From Candidatus Hebobacterum abditum (GTDB lineage Bacteria > Armatimonadota > Hebobacteria > Hebobacterales > Hebobacteraceae): DNA of 34,829 nucleotides. The stretch covers positions 1 to 34,829 of the forward strand of contig JALGXW010000039.1 of assembly GCA_029821875.1 (NCBI GenBank). Reading direction: 5' to 3'. A model generated the notes under the pieces. The model made no database searches, was not told the origin of the DNA, and worked only from the letters and a program-made list of their open reading frames with translations. The position numbers and the translations under genes are program-made. Position 1 is the stretch's first letter; every line of letters begins with the position of its first letter. Shown here piece after piece: positions 8,765 to 17,123 of this stretch.

Positions 8765-9515
8765 CTATGAGACTCCTCGGAGACCCAGGCCTCAGAGCGC
8801 AGAACCCAGCGAGATCGCCCTGTAGTGTCGATTCGCCTCCGGTCAGAGAAGAGCCTGCTCGCATTGTCCGGCAGAGGCACACGCGGGGGCCCCTATGGCG
8901 TCGTCTCTCGCTGCCTGCGATGGTGTGTGTGCGGAGGACCCTCGATGGTGTGTGTTGATGTCGCGGATCCGGGCCATCGCATCGTCGGACTGCTTCGGCA
9001 GTGCTCTGATGGCGTTGCCTGGCCCGTAGTGGACGTCCCACTCTGGGAGCCGTCGGGCAACTGGGGCCAGGGGCGCGGCCACGGCCTGGTCAGACAGACC
9101 TACTGTTCATGCCTCGCATTCAGCGGCGATCGACGCAAGTCATCCGTTGTGCGCCCTGACAGGCCCTCCCTGCTCCTCCACACTAGTCGGCGAGTCGCCT
9201 GATCCCACTGGCCGAGGCCGGCACCGGTCTAAGCAGAAAGAGGTTTGGACGGCGGGCAAGAGGGAACACTGTTAATGTCCGCGTGTCACGCGGACGGCGG
9301 CCCCGGAGAGGTCTCCTGTTACGGCGGGAGCGGGGCCGCTTCTGTGTTTGCCGCGGGCCCCTCAGTCGTTTGCATCGCCAAAAGAGAGCCGGGCCGCGCA
9401 TCGGAATCGCATGGCCCGGGGGTCGCGCGGGCCGGCCAGCTCGGCCGGGTCGAATGGCTGGACGAGGTCATTCGGCGAGAGCGTGAATGCTCCTAACTCG
9501 AATCGGGTGCGCCGG
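8765..9515. other. Long intergenic region upstream of the kinase gene
   Basis: About 750 bp without a supportable gene; short frames on both strands lack an SD and recognisable sequence. It must contain the kinase promoter (minus strand), though I find no convincing -35/-10 pair. It holds a 13-bp direct repeat (8918-8930 and 8943-8955), and about 100 bp downstream of the 9516-10142 gene a 7-bp inverted repeat (9389-9395 with 9413-9419, CCGGGCC/GGCCCGG) without a T tract. Confidence 0.4.
8918..8955. repeat. 13-bp direct repeat, 25-bp period
   Basis: CGATGGTGTGTGT occurs at 8918-8930 and again, identical, at 8943-8955. It lies about 150-190 bp upstream of the kinase start codon. It could be a regulator binding site or chance; nothing else marks it. 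Confidence 0.5.
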
Positions 9516-10142
9516 TCAATGGCTATCGTCAGGCTTGGGGGAGCGAGAGCGCTGATACTCGAGGGCCCTATACAGCTGCGACCTCGTCACCAGCCCCATC
9601 TCGAGCAGGAGTTGTCCAAGTCGGGGGCGCGGTTCCTTCCGTCTCTGCTGTTCCTTGAGTACGCGTTCGAGCTGACCCTCCGTGATGACCTGGTACTTGT
9701 AGACAAGCAGTGCCCCTAGCATGGGGACGCCCGGGCCCGTGGGCTCTGCGGCGTCCTTTGACTGCTTCCCCTCAGTTGGCGTGGCCGAGAGAAGCAGCCG
9801 CTGGGCGCGACGCTTCGAGCTGGTCAGACCGGCAACAGTCAGGACCACGCCCGTGAAGACACAGATTCCCCCGACCCACCAGGAGGCGACCTGCTGCGTG
9901 ACCACCGCGTGTGCGAAGACTGGGCCGGCCACAGCACCCAGCGCCACGCCGACGGCCATCTGAGCCTTCACAAGAAGTGCGCTCAGGCTATCAGGCTTGG
10001 TCCTACTGACGTACCCCGGCGGCACAAACCCATCCGAGTCAGTAGCCGCCACTTGCTTCTCCCGCGTCGGGAAGAGGTCGTCCTCCTGCAACACGCGGGG
10101 CTCTTCCGATTTCGATGTCAGCAAGGGGTGCTCTCTCCCCAC
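9516..10142 (-). CDS. Membrane protein with C-terminal GspE-N/MshEN-like domain
   Basis: 208 residues from a GTG at 10142. A polar N-terminal tail of about 50 residues is followed by two hydrophobic segments (about 55-75 and 85-105, around VGVALGAVAGPVFAHAVV and VGGICVFTGVVLTVAGL). The C-terminal 70 residues show the two half-repeats of the GspE N-terminal (MshEN) fold: LGALLVYKYQVITEGQLERV and RLGQLLLEMGLVTRSQLYRA, each a short strand then helix with L-G-x-L-L and a conserved Q-L. This domain usually precedes a type II secretion/type IV pilus ATPase or binds cyclic di-GMP; here no ATPase follows. A putative promoter lies at 10225-10252. The SD-like GGAGAGA is unusually close to the GTG, so the exact start is uncertain. 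Confidence 0.75.
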   Translation of the reverse strand: MGREHPLLTSKSEEPRVLQEDDLFPTREKQVAATDSDGFVPPGYVSRTKPDSLSALLVKAQMAVGVALGAVAGPVFAHAVVTQQVASWWVGGICVFTGVVLTVAGLTSSKRRAQRLLLSATPTEGKQSKDAAEPTGPGVPMLGALLVYKYQVITEGQLERVLKEQQRRKEPRPRLGQLLLEMGLVTRSQLYRALEYQRSRSPKPDDSH

Positions 10143-10224
10143 TCTCTCCGAGCCAGTTCTGCGAGGGACCGCCCTGTCGCCAATCCCCCCGACGCCAGGG
10201 CCGCGGTCGGGTCTCCTCGAACGT

Positions 10225-10252
10225 GTTATTCCACAGCGGCTGCGTCAGTCAA
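10225..10252 (-). promoter_or_regulatory. Putative sigma70-type promoter of the MshEN-like gene
   Basis: Read on the minus strand: TTGACT (10252-10247), a 16-bp spacer, then AATAAC (10230-10225, 4 of 6 consensus). Transcription would begin near 10218, giving a leader of about 75 nt before the GTG at 10142. Confidence 0.45.
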
Positions 10253-10354
10253 CAGCCTATCTCGTGCCCGCGCCAGCATAACGCCGACGACCCGCGGGGA
10301 GGTCATCGGGCGGCCCAGACGGGGCGGGACTCCCGTCAGGAGAGCGGCAACACG

Positions 10355-10702
10355 TCAGGCCCAGCCCCGGCTCGGGACGACGGCCTGGATCAGCCCCCAG
10401 ACGAACTGACTGAGAAGGTCTCCCCCGATGAGCCCGATGGCCATGGGGACCGTCTTTCGGTAGAGCCGCAGACCACCGTAGCGTATGACCAGCGTCTTCG
10501 CCAGCCACCCAACGAAGAACGGCATCCAGTTCCACTTGGCCGCCCAGGTGTTCGAGGGGAGGTAACCTATTGGGTGGAAGGGCCACCACCAGAAGCGCTG
10601 GCGCATGAGACCCAGGAAGAAGGTGAAAATGGCCCCGGCGCTGACGGCGGCCCGTGTGCCCACCAGCATACAGAGGCAAACCGGGTACAGGAAGCAGGCC
10701 AC
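10355..10702 (-). pseudogene. C-terminal remnant of a DUF6784/DUF6785-type multispanning membrane protein
   Basis: A frame of 115 codons (GTG at 10702; open further upstream without a start) encodes the last two or three membrane segments of this family. The diagnostic stretch is FWWWPFHPIGYLPSNTWAAK, then W-x-P-F-F-V-G-W-L-A-K, then VIRYGGLRLYRKTVPMAIGL. Full-length members have roughly 600 residues and many membrane segments, and occur in Armatimonadota, Planctomycetota and allied groups next to glycosidases. Here only 80 bp separate it from the stop of the beta-mannosidase gene at 10782, so the N-terminal 80 percent is missing. The frame that remains is intact to its stop, which suggests a fairly recent deletion, with the glycosidase operon formerly ending in this transporter-like gene. 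Confidence 0.75.
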
Positions 10703-10729
10703 GAACTCAAGCAGCGCCCACCGAGAATC

Positions 10730-10753
10730 GCGCCCCGAGTCGGCCCGGGGCGC
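10730..10753. terminator. Hairpin between the beta-mannosidase gene and the membrane-protein remnant
   Basis: GCGCCCCG (10730-10737) pairs perfectly with CGGGGCGC (10746-10753) around an 8-nt loop. It lies about 30 nt beyond the mannosidase stop on the minus strand. A small second stem-loop (CTTGC/GCAAG) sits closer to the stop. No T tract follows, so it may weaken rather than end transcription, or may mark the deletion joint. Confidence 0.35.
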
Positions 10754-10781
10754 GTCGCTTGCGAAGCAAGTAACTGGACGT

Positions 10782-13337
10782 CTAGGCGCGCTTCTGCAGA
10801 ACGTCGTTCCAGGACCTGACTGTGATCTGCTTCACGGCCTCCTCCGGGCCATAGATGCGGAGAGTCCGCGACTGCCCCGGCGAAAGATCGAAGTAGTTGT
10901 CCTCTGGGTCGAGCTCGTCCGTCGGGCCGATCTCCACCATCCAGACGTAGCGCTCTGCAGACATCTCCAGCAAGTGCTCGCCATCCGGTCCTGCCGAGAT
11001 GCGCCACTTCAGCGCTGGGTCTGAAAGGGATACGTCGCCCCACGGAGTGAGCCAGTGATGCTGCCAGCTTATCACTTCCCCACCTCGCAGCCAGCGCGCC
11101 CAGTAGAAGCGATCGGCCTTCTCCTCTCGTGACAGCTCGGGCAGAGGCAGCGCGAGGAGCCGATGTGACCGGTTGCCCGGCACGACGTAGTCCGCACGCC
11201 CAAGCAGGTCAGTAGTTGGCTGTGCGAAGCTGCCGTAGCCATACTCGAGGACGCCATCGACGGCATGGACGCGGTCGTTTACGAGCCACAGGGAAAGGCC
11301 GCCCTCGTCCTCTGCAAAGGAGAGCATCTCCGGTGCAAAGACACGCCTCACCATGTAGTACGATGGCTTCCGCCGCAGGTGGTAGTCGATAATGGTCCAC
11401 CCGCTGCTTGCCACCCAGCAGTCGTTATACATCCAGAACAGCGTGCCGCTCGTGACGAACTTGCGGCGGCGGAAGTGGCTGAGACTGTAGCGGTAGGCCT
11501 CTGCTTGCCACGCCTGGGTCAGGCGGACGAATGTATCCAGATCCATCTCGTCCTGCGAGCGCTTGAACAGCTTCTCGAAGGCCTGCTCGAACATTGTCGG
11601 CGCGCCCCCCACCGGGATGCCGGTCTCGAATCGGTTCCCATGGAACTGCCAGGAAGGCGAGCCAACGAACAACTCATCTTGGGGCAGGCCTTGCTCCAGC
11701 GTCGCGCGCACTGGTGGAGCCAGGAAGCCATACTCGGAGGCGAACTTGCTGCGGTCGTGCCGGTAGTGCCTGTAGTCGCACAGGCCGCCGGGCGCGTCCC
11801 CCATCAGCGAGACCTGCCAGGAATGGGTATCCCCTATGTCCGAGTCGCCGTGGCGCGGGCCTCCGTATGGGCTGGAAGGCCAGTAGTACCGCGTGGGATC
11901 CAACTGCGCGCACTCCCTGGGCAGGATCTCGTGGTAGGTCTTCCAGCCATAGAAGGTGTGATCTGCCCCCGTCTCCCCTCGGTAGATCGCCTGATTCTCG
12001 TTGTTCCCACACCAGAGGACAAGGCTGGGATGATTGCGGAGGCGACGAACGACCAGCTCGGCTTCGCGCGCGACCTCCGCAGAGAAGTCGGGATCATCCT
12101 CGGGGATCATGGCACAGGCGAACTGGAAGTCGAGCCAGACCATGATGCCGAGCCGGTCACAGGCCTCCCAGAATGCATCGGCCTCGTAGGTGCCACCGCC
12201 CCACACGCGGAGCATGTTGAAGTTGGCGCCACAGGCCTCGCGGATGAGAGCGTGGTACTTCTCCGGAGTGACGCGAGACAAGAGCGAATCGGCCGGCACC
12301 CAGTTCGCTCCCTTCGCGAAGACGGGCACTCCGTTCACCACGAATGTGAACGACTGTCCCTCATCACCTGGCAGCGGCTCCTGCGCGACCTGTGTCTCTC
12401 GGATTCCCAGGGGGAACCCGTCCGCGGCCAGCTCCGCCCCCGACTCTCGGTCGAGCACCCGGCACTCGAAGTCGTACAAGTGCGGCTCGCCGAGCCCGTA
12501 GGGCCACCAGAGGATCGGCTCTGCCACAGAGAACTCGTGTGTGACCAGGTTGAAGCCGGGTGCGAGAGTATAGCGAAGTGACGTCCCACCCGCATCGCCC
12601 AGCGAGAACTCCAGCACGACATCCTTTTCCGCGTTGCCGAAGACCTCCAGTTCGGCCAGCGCGGTGAGAACGGCTTCGCCGTCAGGACCGAGTCGAGTGC
12701 GCACGCAAAGATCCCGCAGGGCCACATCTCGGTGGGATTCGATCCGCACTGGCTTCCAGATGCCAGCGGTGACGAGACGGGGAGCCCAATCCCACCCGAA
12801 CGAGAACTGCGAATGCCGCAGGTAGGCGCGTGCCTTGTCGCGGTCGGTTCTGCCCGAGGTGACGAGGAGACGGCTCAGATCCTGTTTGACCGCCCAGCGG
12901 AAACCCGTGTCGAGACGGACAACGATCAGATTCTCTCCGGCCTTCACGTGGTCGGTGATATCGGCTCGCCACCCAACCAGCGCGTTGCGCGAACTTCCGA
13001 CGTGCTCGCCGTTGATCCAGATGTCTGCGAAGCAGTCCAGCCCTTCGAAGACGACCTCGACTGGGTCCCCGATCCTATCCTCAGCCAGATCGAACGTGCG
13101 GGAGTACCACCAGTCCTTCTCCGCCATCCACTCCAGGTCTTCGGCGTTGCGGCCGACCAGAGGATCGGGGATCTCGCCGGCAGCGTGCAGGTCGAGGTGG
13201 GTCATGCCTGGGACGCAAGCCGGAATCGATCCCTCTTCGGCCACACCTGTCGTCGGCCAGCCGGCCTCCTCCCCCTCCCCCGCGTCGCACCAGCGCAGGC
13301 GCCAGTCGCCGTCAAGTGAGATTCGTTCGGTTGCCAT
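10782..13337 (-). CDS. GH2 beta-mannosidase
   Basis: 851 residues from the ATG at 13337 (MATERISLDGDWRL), chosen over longer frames because SD GGGAGGA lies 5 nt before it and the frame above overlaps the next gene. It has the GH2 order: N-terminal jelly roll, Ig-like sandwich, TIM barrel, C-terminal sandwich. The jelly roll shows DWWYSRTF, the G-L-D-x-x-A-D-I-W-I-N-G motif of beta-mannosidases and FGWDWAPRL. The barrel shows VWGGGTYE, the acid/base Glu447 in WCGNNEN and the nucleophile Glu535 in FASEYGF. It removes beta-1,4-linked mannose from the non-reducing end of manno-oligosaccharides or glycans. No signal peptide, so it acts in the cytoplasm on imported sugar. It is the last intact gene of the operon, 20 bp after the mannitol-phosphate dehydrogenase gene. 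Confidence 0.93.
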   Translation of the reverse strand: MATERISLDGDWRLRWCDAGEGEEAGWPTTGVAEEGSIPACVPGMTHLDLHAAGEIPDPLVGRNAEDLEWMAEKDWWYSRTFDLAEDRIGDPVEVVFEGLDCFADIWINGEHVGSSRNALVGWRADITDHVKAGENLIVVRLDTGFRWAVKQDLSRLLVTSGRTDRDKARAYLRHSQFSFGWDWAPRLVTAGIWKPVRIESHRDVALRDLCVRTRLGPDGEAVLTALAELEVFGNAEKDVVLEFSLGDAGGTSLRYTLAPGFNLVTHEFSVAEPILWWPYGLGEPHLYDFECRVLDRESGAELAADGFPLGIRETQVAQEPLPGDEGQSFTFVVNGVPVFAKGANWVPADSLLSRVTPEKYHALIREACGANFNMLRVWGGGTYEADAFWEACDRLGIMVWLDFQFACAMIPEDDPDFSAEVAREAELVVRRLRNHPSLVLWCGNNENQAIYRGETGADHTFYGWKTYHEILPRECAQLDPTRYYWPSSPYGGPRHGDSDIGDTHSWQVSLMGDAPGGLCDYRHYRHDRSKFASEYGFLAPPVRATLEQGLPQDELFVGSPSWQFHGNRFETGIPVGGAPTMFEQAFEKLFKRSQDEMDLDTFVRLTQAWQAEAYRYSLSHFRRRKFVTSGTLFWMYNDCWVASSGWTIIDYHLRRKPSYYMVRRVFAPEMLSFAEDEGGLSLWLVNDRVHAVDGVLEYGYGSFAQPTTDLLGRADYVVPGNRSHRLLALPLPELSREEKADRFYWARWLRGGEVISWQHHWLTPWGDVSLSDPALKWRISAGPDGEHLLEMSAERYVWMVEIGPTDELDPEDNYFDLSPGQSRTLRIYGPEEAVKQITVRSWNDVLQKRA

Positions 13338-13357
13338 GTGTCCTCCCGTGACGACTG

Positions 13358-14611
13358 CTATCGAGGAGAGGCGAGGACAGAGCCGGGATCGCTCAGGAAC
13401 CGCCTGAGCCAGTCCTCTGGGCGCGCCTGGAGATACGCGAATGCGCGCTCGATGCTGCGCGCGATCGAGGCCTCTGCAGGATCGTCTCCCCTGAGTCCGC
13501 ACACCTCGGACAGAGCCCACTTCTCTCCGCGGCGCTCCAGCTCGTTCGAGAACTCCTCGTCGGCGGGGAACATCGCCTTGCGTTCATCGGCCCCGCGGAA
13601 GAGGAATCCGGCCGCCGTCGCCAGCGTGGCTGCTGGGGCGGGAATCTCCTCTTCTGCGTCAAGGAGGAGGGCTCCGACGAGACGGTCATCGCGAGACAGC
13701 TTCCTTGGTAGATCCCGGCCGACGCGGTACACAGTGTCACCCAGGGCTCTGTTGCCGAACCGACTCAGGAGGTCTTCGACGTGGTCGCGCTGGTTCGCCT
13801 CGTCAAACTCGTCGGGGTAACGCCGGATGAGCGCGCTCGCCGACTCCCACATCGCGCGGCGCGCCGCCTCCCGCACTTCTGGGTGCTCGACACACTCCCA
13901 GATACAGGCGGCCTGGGGAAGAGCGAGGTGTCCGAGATACGCGCACGCCGCGTGCCCGCAGTTGTGGATGAAGGCCTTTCGATCCACGTAGGCCCGCATG
14001 TTCTCCTTGGGGTCGAGACCGGGCACCCCCGTGATCGGGTTACTGAAGGCCGTAGCGTCCAGTATGAGGGTGTTGTAGGCCTCCGCGTAGAGAAGGAGCG
14101 GGTCGCGCCGCTGCACCTCCTCCGGCATGATTGGCACCATCTTTCCGATGCTTGTTTCGATCAGGCCAGCGGCATCATCGATCGGGAAATCGCGCGGCAG
14201 GTGTTCGCGAAGACCGCTCGCGAAGGCCGCGGCCGCCTCCCGGAGGTTCTCGCAGATGATGATGTCGAGAGGAGGCGCGCCTCCATTTCGCCGCAGCATG
14301 AGCGCCTGGGCAATCGTGGGATAGACATGCGGCAGGGCCGAGGGTCCCACGGCTGTCGCTGCCATGTCGGCTTCGGCGAGCTCCCGCGCGACTCGCTCGA
14401 CCTCCCTCCCGTGGATCGCGGAGACTCCTTCGACCCAGATCTCTTCAGGGCACCGGTCCCGTATCTCGATTCGGTAACGGCCCTCTCGGTTGAGGGCCGC
14501 CACCAGCTCGTCATCGATGTCGACGAACACGACCTCGTATCCGGCGCGCGCGAAGAGCTGGCCGACGAAGGATCGCCCGATGTTGCCTGCGCCAAAGACG
14601 ACGAGCTTCAT
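13358..14611 (-). CDS. mtlD: Mannitol-1-phosphate 5-dehydrogenase family protein
   Basis: 417 residues from the ATG at 14611. It starts with the NAD-binding signature of the family, LVVFGAGNIGRSFVGQLFAR, then VVFVDIDDELVAALN. Other conserved parts are CENLREAA, ETSIGKMVPIMP, the NPITG / K-E-N-M-x-A-Y-V-D-R-K segment and the HNCGHAACAYLG helix. It fits the mannitol dehydrogenase Rossmann plus C-terminal helical domain layout. Known members convert mannitol 1-phosphate to fructose 6-phosphate with NAD. It lies 28 bp after the polyol-dehydrogenase-like gene and 20 bp before the beta-mannosidase, in one operon. No mannitol PTS gene is in the window, so the true substrate could be another polyol phosphate or a hexuronate-like compound. 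Confidence 0.85.
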   Translation of the reverse strand: MKLVVFGAGNIGRSFVGQLFARAGYEVVFVDIDDELVAALNREGRYRIEIRDRCPEEIWVEGVSAIHGREVERVARELAEADMAATAVGPSALPHVYPTIAQALMLRRNGGAPPLDIIICENLREAAAAFASGLREHLPRDFPIDDAAGLIETSIGKMVPIMPEEVQRRDPLLLYAEAYNTLILDATAFSNPITGVPGLDPKENMRAYVDRKAFIHNCGHAACAYLGHLALPQAACIWECVEHPEVREAARRAMWESASALIRRYPDEFDEANQRDHVEDLLSRFGNRALGDTVYRVGRDLPRKLSRDDRLVGALLLDAEEEIPAPAATLATAAGFLFRGADERKAMFPADEEFSNELERRGEKWALSEVCGLRGDDPAEASIARSIERAFAYLQARPEDWLRRFLSDPGSVLASPR

Positions 14612-14639
14612 GGAGCCAAAGGACCTCCCCCGAACCAGC

Positions 14640-15881
14640 TCACGCTGTTCGCGTCAGAAGCTCCGCTTCCCTGTCGCGGCCCCATCCCTCGACGGCGCGC
14701 AGGGGTCCGCGAACCTGAGGGTAGATGACGCCCTTCCCATCGAGCTTCTGCGCCCTCACGGCATCCACCAGGTCTCTCGCGGCGTCGAGTCCGCCGACAG
14801 CCGCGATGTAGCTGCCGGCATCGATGCTGCCGTCCGCCAGCAGACACAGAGCCTTCGCGACATCCGACGGATCGCCCCCGCTCGAACCAACGGCCATCAC
14901 CGAATCGTAGTGGATTCGGCGCGAGTCGACGGAGATAACGTGATCGCCCTTCTTGAGGCCGCCGAACAGATTGGCGACGCCGTGCGGTGCTAGGAGCGAC
15001 ACGGCTTGCTCCTGCGCATCTCGGAGGCCGACCGCGACGATGATATCGTCGGCGCCTCCGCCGCCGGTCTCGGCGGCCAGCACCTCCGCAAAGCGGTCGG
15101 GATTGGTGAGGACAAGTTTCGTCGCATTCCGCCGGGCCCTCTCCTCGACCTTGCCTCGGAGCTTCTGAACGCGCGAGTCTATCGGGTCAGACACGATGAT
15201 CGCTGCGGGGCGATAGCTCAAGGCCACCTCTACGTGCATGCGCCCCATAGGTCCCGCACCCAGTACTGCCACGACGCCGCCCGGCTTCAGGCCGAGGTGG
15301 GCACGCCGGGGCGCGGTCGGCGAATCCTTGAGGATGTGGACGGTATGCTCCTGGGCCGACACCACACAGGACAGGGGCTCCGCGAGGGCGGCGGCGAAGT
15401 GCGGCATCTCAGGTTCTGGCAGCGCAAGCAGGCAGCCTGTTTCGATGACTGCTTCAGTGATGAGCACATGCTCGGCGAAGAGGCCGTCGAGCGTATAGCC
15501 GATTGCGATCTTGCTCACACCACTGGCGTCGTTCCGGTAGCGCTCCCGGTGGCGTCGCGGCCCGCTCGGGACTGCCGGCTGGATGGCGAAGCGGCGGCCG
15601 ACTTCGTAGTCAGAGGGAAGTCCCTCCCCAACCCCGGCGACAGTGATGCAGCCCTCGTGGCCAATGGGAATCGGATACTCGGCGAGGTCCCACCCATACA
15701 TGAGCGTGTGATCACCGCCCTGGTCAATGATCTTGCTGTCGGAGGCGCAGGCGATGACGGCGTCGACGCGACCCAGCAGCTGGCCACGCCCAGGACGCGG
15801 TGTAGGGATTTCGTCGAACCGCAGATTCTCCAGACCGGCGCCATGCAGGCGAAGGGCCAGCATGGCTTCGGGCACGTCCAT
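14640..15881 (-). CDS. Medium-chain (MDR) sugar-alcohol dehydrogenase, L-sorbose-1-phosphate reductase-like
   Basis: 413 residues from the ATG at 15881, which overlaps the thiolase stop by one base (TGATG); SD GGAGAGG lies 8 nt upstream inside the thiolase gene. The N-terminal GroES-like domain has the catalytic-zinc Cys in ACASDSK (about residue 45) and GHEG (about 74). The Rossmann domain has VAVLGAGPMGRMHVEVAL followed by a strand ending in Asp (IIVSDPIDSR). The stretch where many relatives carry four Cys for structural zinc has none, as in sorbitol/sorbose-phosphate-type members. Family members interconvert polyols or sugar phosphates and ketoses with NAD(P). Next to an MtlD-like enzyme it probably oxidises a hexitol or its phosphate; the substrate cannot be fixed from sequence. 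Confidence 0.82.
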   Translation of the reverse strand: MDVPEAMLALRLHGAGLENLRFDEIPTPRPGRGQLLGRVDAVIACASDSKIIDQGGDHTLMYGWDLAEYPIPIGHEGCITVAGVGEGLPSDYEVGRRFAIQPAVPSGPRRHRERYRNDASGVSKIAIGYTLDGLFAEHVLITEAVIETGCLLALPEPEMPHFAAALAEPLSCVVSAQEHTVHILKDSPTAPRRAHLGLKPGGVVAVLGAGPMGRMHVEVALSYRPAAIIVSDPIDSRVQKLRGKVEERARRNATKLVLTNPDRFAEVLAAETGGGGADDIIVAVGLRDAQEQAVSLLAPHGVANLFGGLKKGDHVISVDSRRIHYDSVMAVGSSGGDPSDVAKALCLLADGSIDAGSYIAAVGGLDAARDLVDAVRAQKLDGKGVIYPQVRGPLRAVEGWGRDREAELLTRTA

Positions 15882-17122
15882 CAACCAAGCCTCTCCACCG
15901 CCATCGCGTATCCGCCGCCACCACCATAGCAGATTGTGGCGAAGCCGCGCCGGCGGTCGTGCCGTCTCATCGCGTAGAGGAGCGTCGTGAGTATGCGCGC
16001 CCCTGCTGCGCCCAGGGGGTGTCCAAGGGCGATGGCCCCGCCGTGGACGTTGATGTCCATCCCCTTGAAGGCCCTGTGAAACAGGGGAAGCTGAATGCCA
16101 AAGGCCTCGTTCGCCTCCGCGATGGTGAAGTCAGCTGGCTTCCCAGCTGATTCCAGCTTGCCAGACAGCAGTTCAGCAGCCTCTACGGGAGCCGACAGGT
16201 ATTCCGAAGGAACGCCATCGACCCGCGCGTAGCCCAGGACCCGCGCCATTGGCGTCAGACCCAGCTCTGTCGCACGCTCCCCGGTGGTCAGCACGACAGC
16301 CGCGCCCGCGTCGGCGGGCGCGGAGGAGTTGTAGAGGGAAGCGAGATCGTCCGGATTCTCCGCCAGTTCTCGTTGCAGGCGCTCCTCGGCGACCAACTCG
16401 TCCGCTTCCACGCCTCCGGCGGCGACGATCTCCTCGCCGAACAGGCCTTTCTCTGTGGCCTCTCGCGCCTTGCGGTGACTCTCGGCGGCATACGTGTTGA
16501 CTTCTTCGACCGTGATCCCTTGGGCAGCCGCGAAGTCCAGCGCGTACTGCCGCATGAACTTCTTCTCTGCCGGCCAGAACAGGCCGTCATAGGTCGTCGG
16601 ATCGACCAGCCCAGTCCCCTCAAGCTGTTCCTGCGGGTTCTCGCTCATCTGAAAGCGGTACGCGCCAGCACGCTTGACCCGGAGCCGCTCCCCGCGACGG
16701 TAGTCGCCGCTGTTCCGCCGGAACTTCGGCCCGACCAGATACGGCCCGTTGGTTCGCGACTCCATGCCGCCGGCTACGGCGACCGTGGCAGTACCCACGA
16801 CGAGGGACTCAACGGCCAGGCCGATAGCGTCCATCGCCGATCCACACACGGACTCGACCGAACGCACATGGGCGGTTGCAGGCACGCCCGCCCCTAGGGC
16901 GGCGGCCTTGGTCGGAGCCAGGCCGAGTCCGGCGGAGACCACAATGCCCATGTTGACCGTGTCAACCGCCGCGGCATCAACCGCGGAGCGCGTGATCGCG
17001 GCGTCGATCGCGAGTGAACCAAGGTCGACGGCGTCGAATGCCGAGAGGCTGCCGGCAAACCGGCCGATTGGCGTCCGCGCGGCGGACAGGATGACGATAT
17101 CGTCCTGCAACACGTGGTGCAT
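15881..17122 (-). CDS. Thiolase family protein (acetyl-CoA acetyltransferase type)
   Basis: 413 residues from the ATG at 17122, one base after the stop of the E1 gene. It carries the thiolase signatures: SAARTPIGRFAGSL at the N-terminus, active-site Cys93 in SVESVCGSAM, GGMES (about 118-122), the NVHGGAIALGHPLGAAGARI block with the catalytic His, and the second catalytic Cys in TICYGGGGG near the end. The Cys93 context has Ala where a Gly is usual, and NVHGG replaces the common NVNGG. Such enzymes join or cleave beta-ketoacyl-CoA thioesters in the cytoplasm. It is translationally linked to both neighbours (1-bp gap upstream, 1-bp overlap downstream), so it works with them, yet no other fatty-acid or butyrate gene is near. 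Confidence 0.92.
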   Translation of the reverse strand: MHHVLQDDIVILSAARTPIGRFAGSLSAFDAVDLGSLAIDAAITRSAVDAAAVDTVNMGIVVSAGLGLAPTKAAALGAGVPATAHVRSVESVCGSAMDAIGLAVESLVVGTATVAVAGGMESRTNGPYLVGPKFRRNSGDYRRGERLRVKRAGAYRFQMSENPQEQLEGTGLVDPTTYDGLFWPAEKKFMRQYALDFAAAQGITVEEVNTYAAESHRKAREATEKGLFGEEIVAAGGVEADELVAEERLQRELAENPDDLASLYNSSAPADAGAAVVLTTGERATELGLTPMARVLGYARVDGVPSEYLSAPVEAAELLSGKLESAGKPADFTIAEANEAFGIQLPLFHRAFKGMDINVHGGAIALGHPLGAAGARILTTLLYAMRRHDRRRGFATICYGGGGGYAMAVERLG

Positions 17123-17123
17123 G

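Noticed and set aside
8825-9202. 125-codon plus-strand frame in the intergenic region upstream of the kinase
   Set aside because: No SD, no recognisable sequence, odd composition with many Cys and Trp; treated as chance.
11265-12581. Plus-strand open frame of 438 codons opposite the beta-mannosidase
   Set aside because: The minus strand carries an intact GH2 enzyme with both catalytic Glu residues; the plus frame shows no family pattern.
13338-13520. N-terminal extension of the beta-mannosidase frame
   Set aside because: It overlaps the mannitol-phosphate dehydrogenase gene and is Arg-rich; the SD supports the start at 13337.
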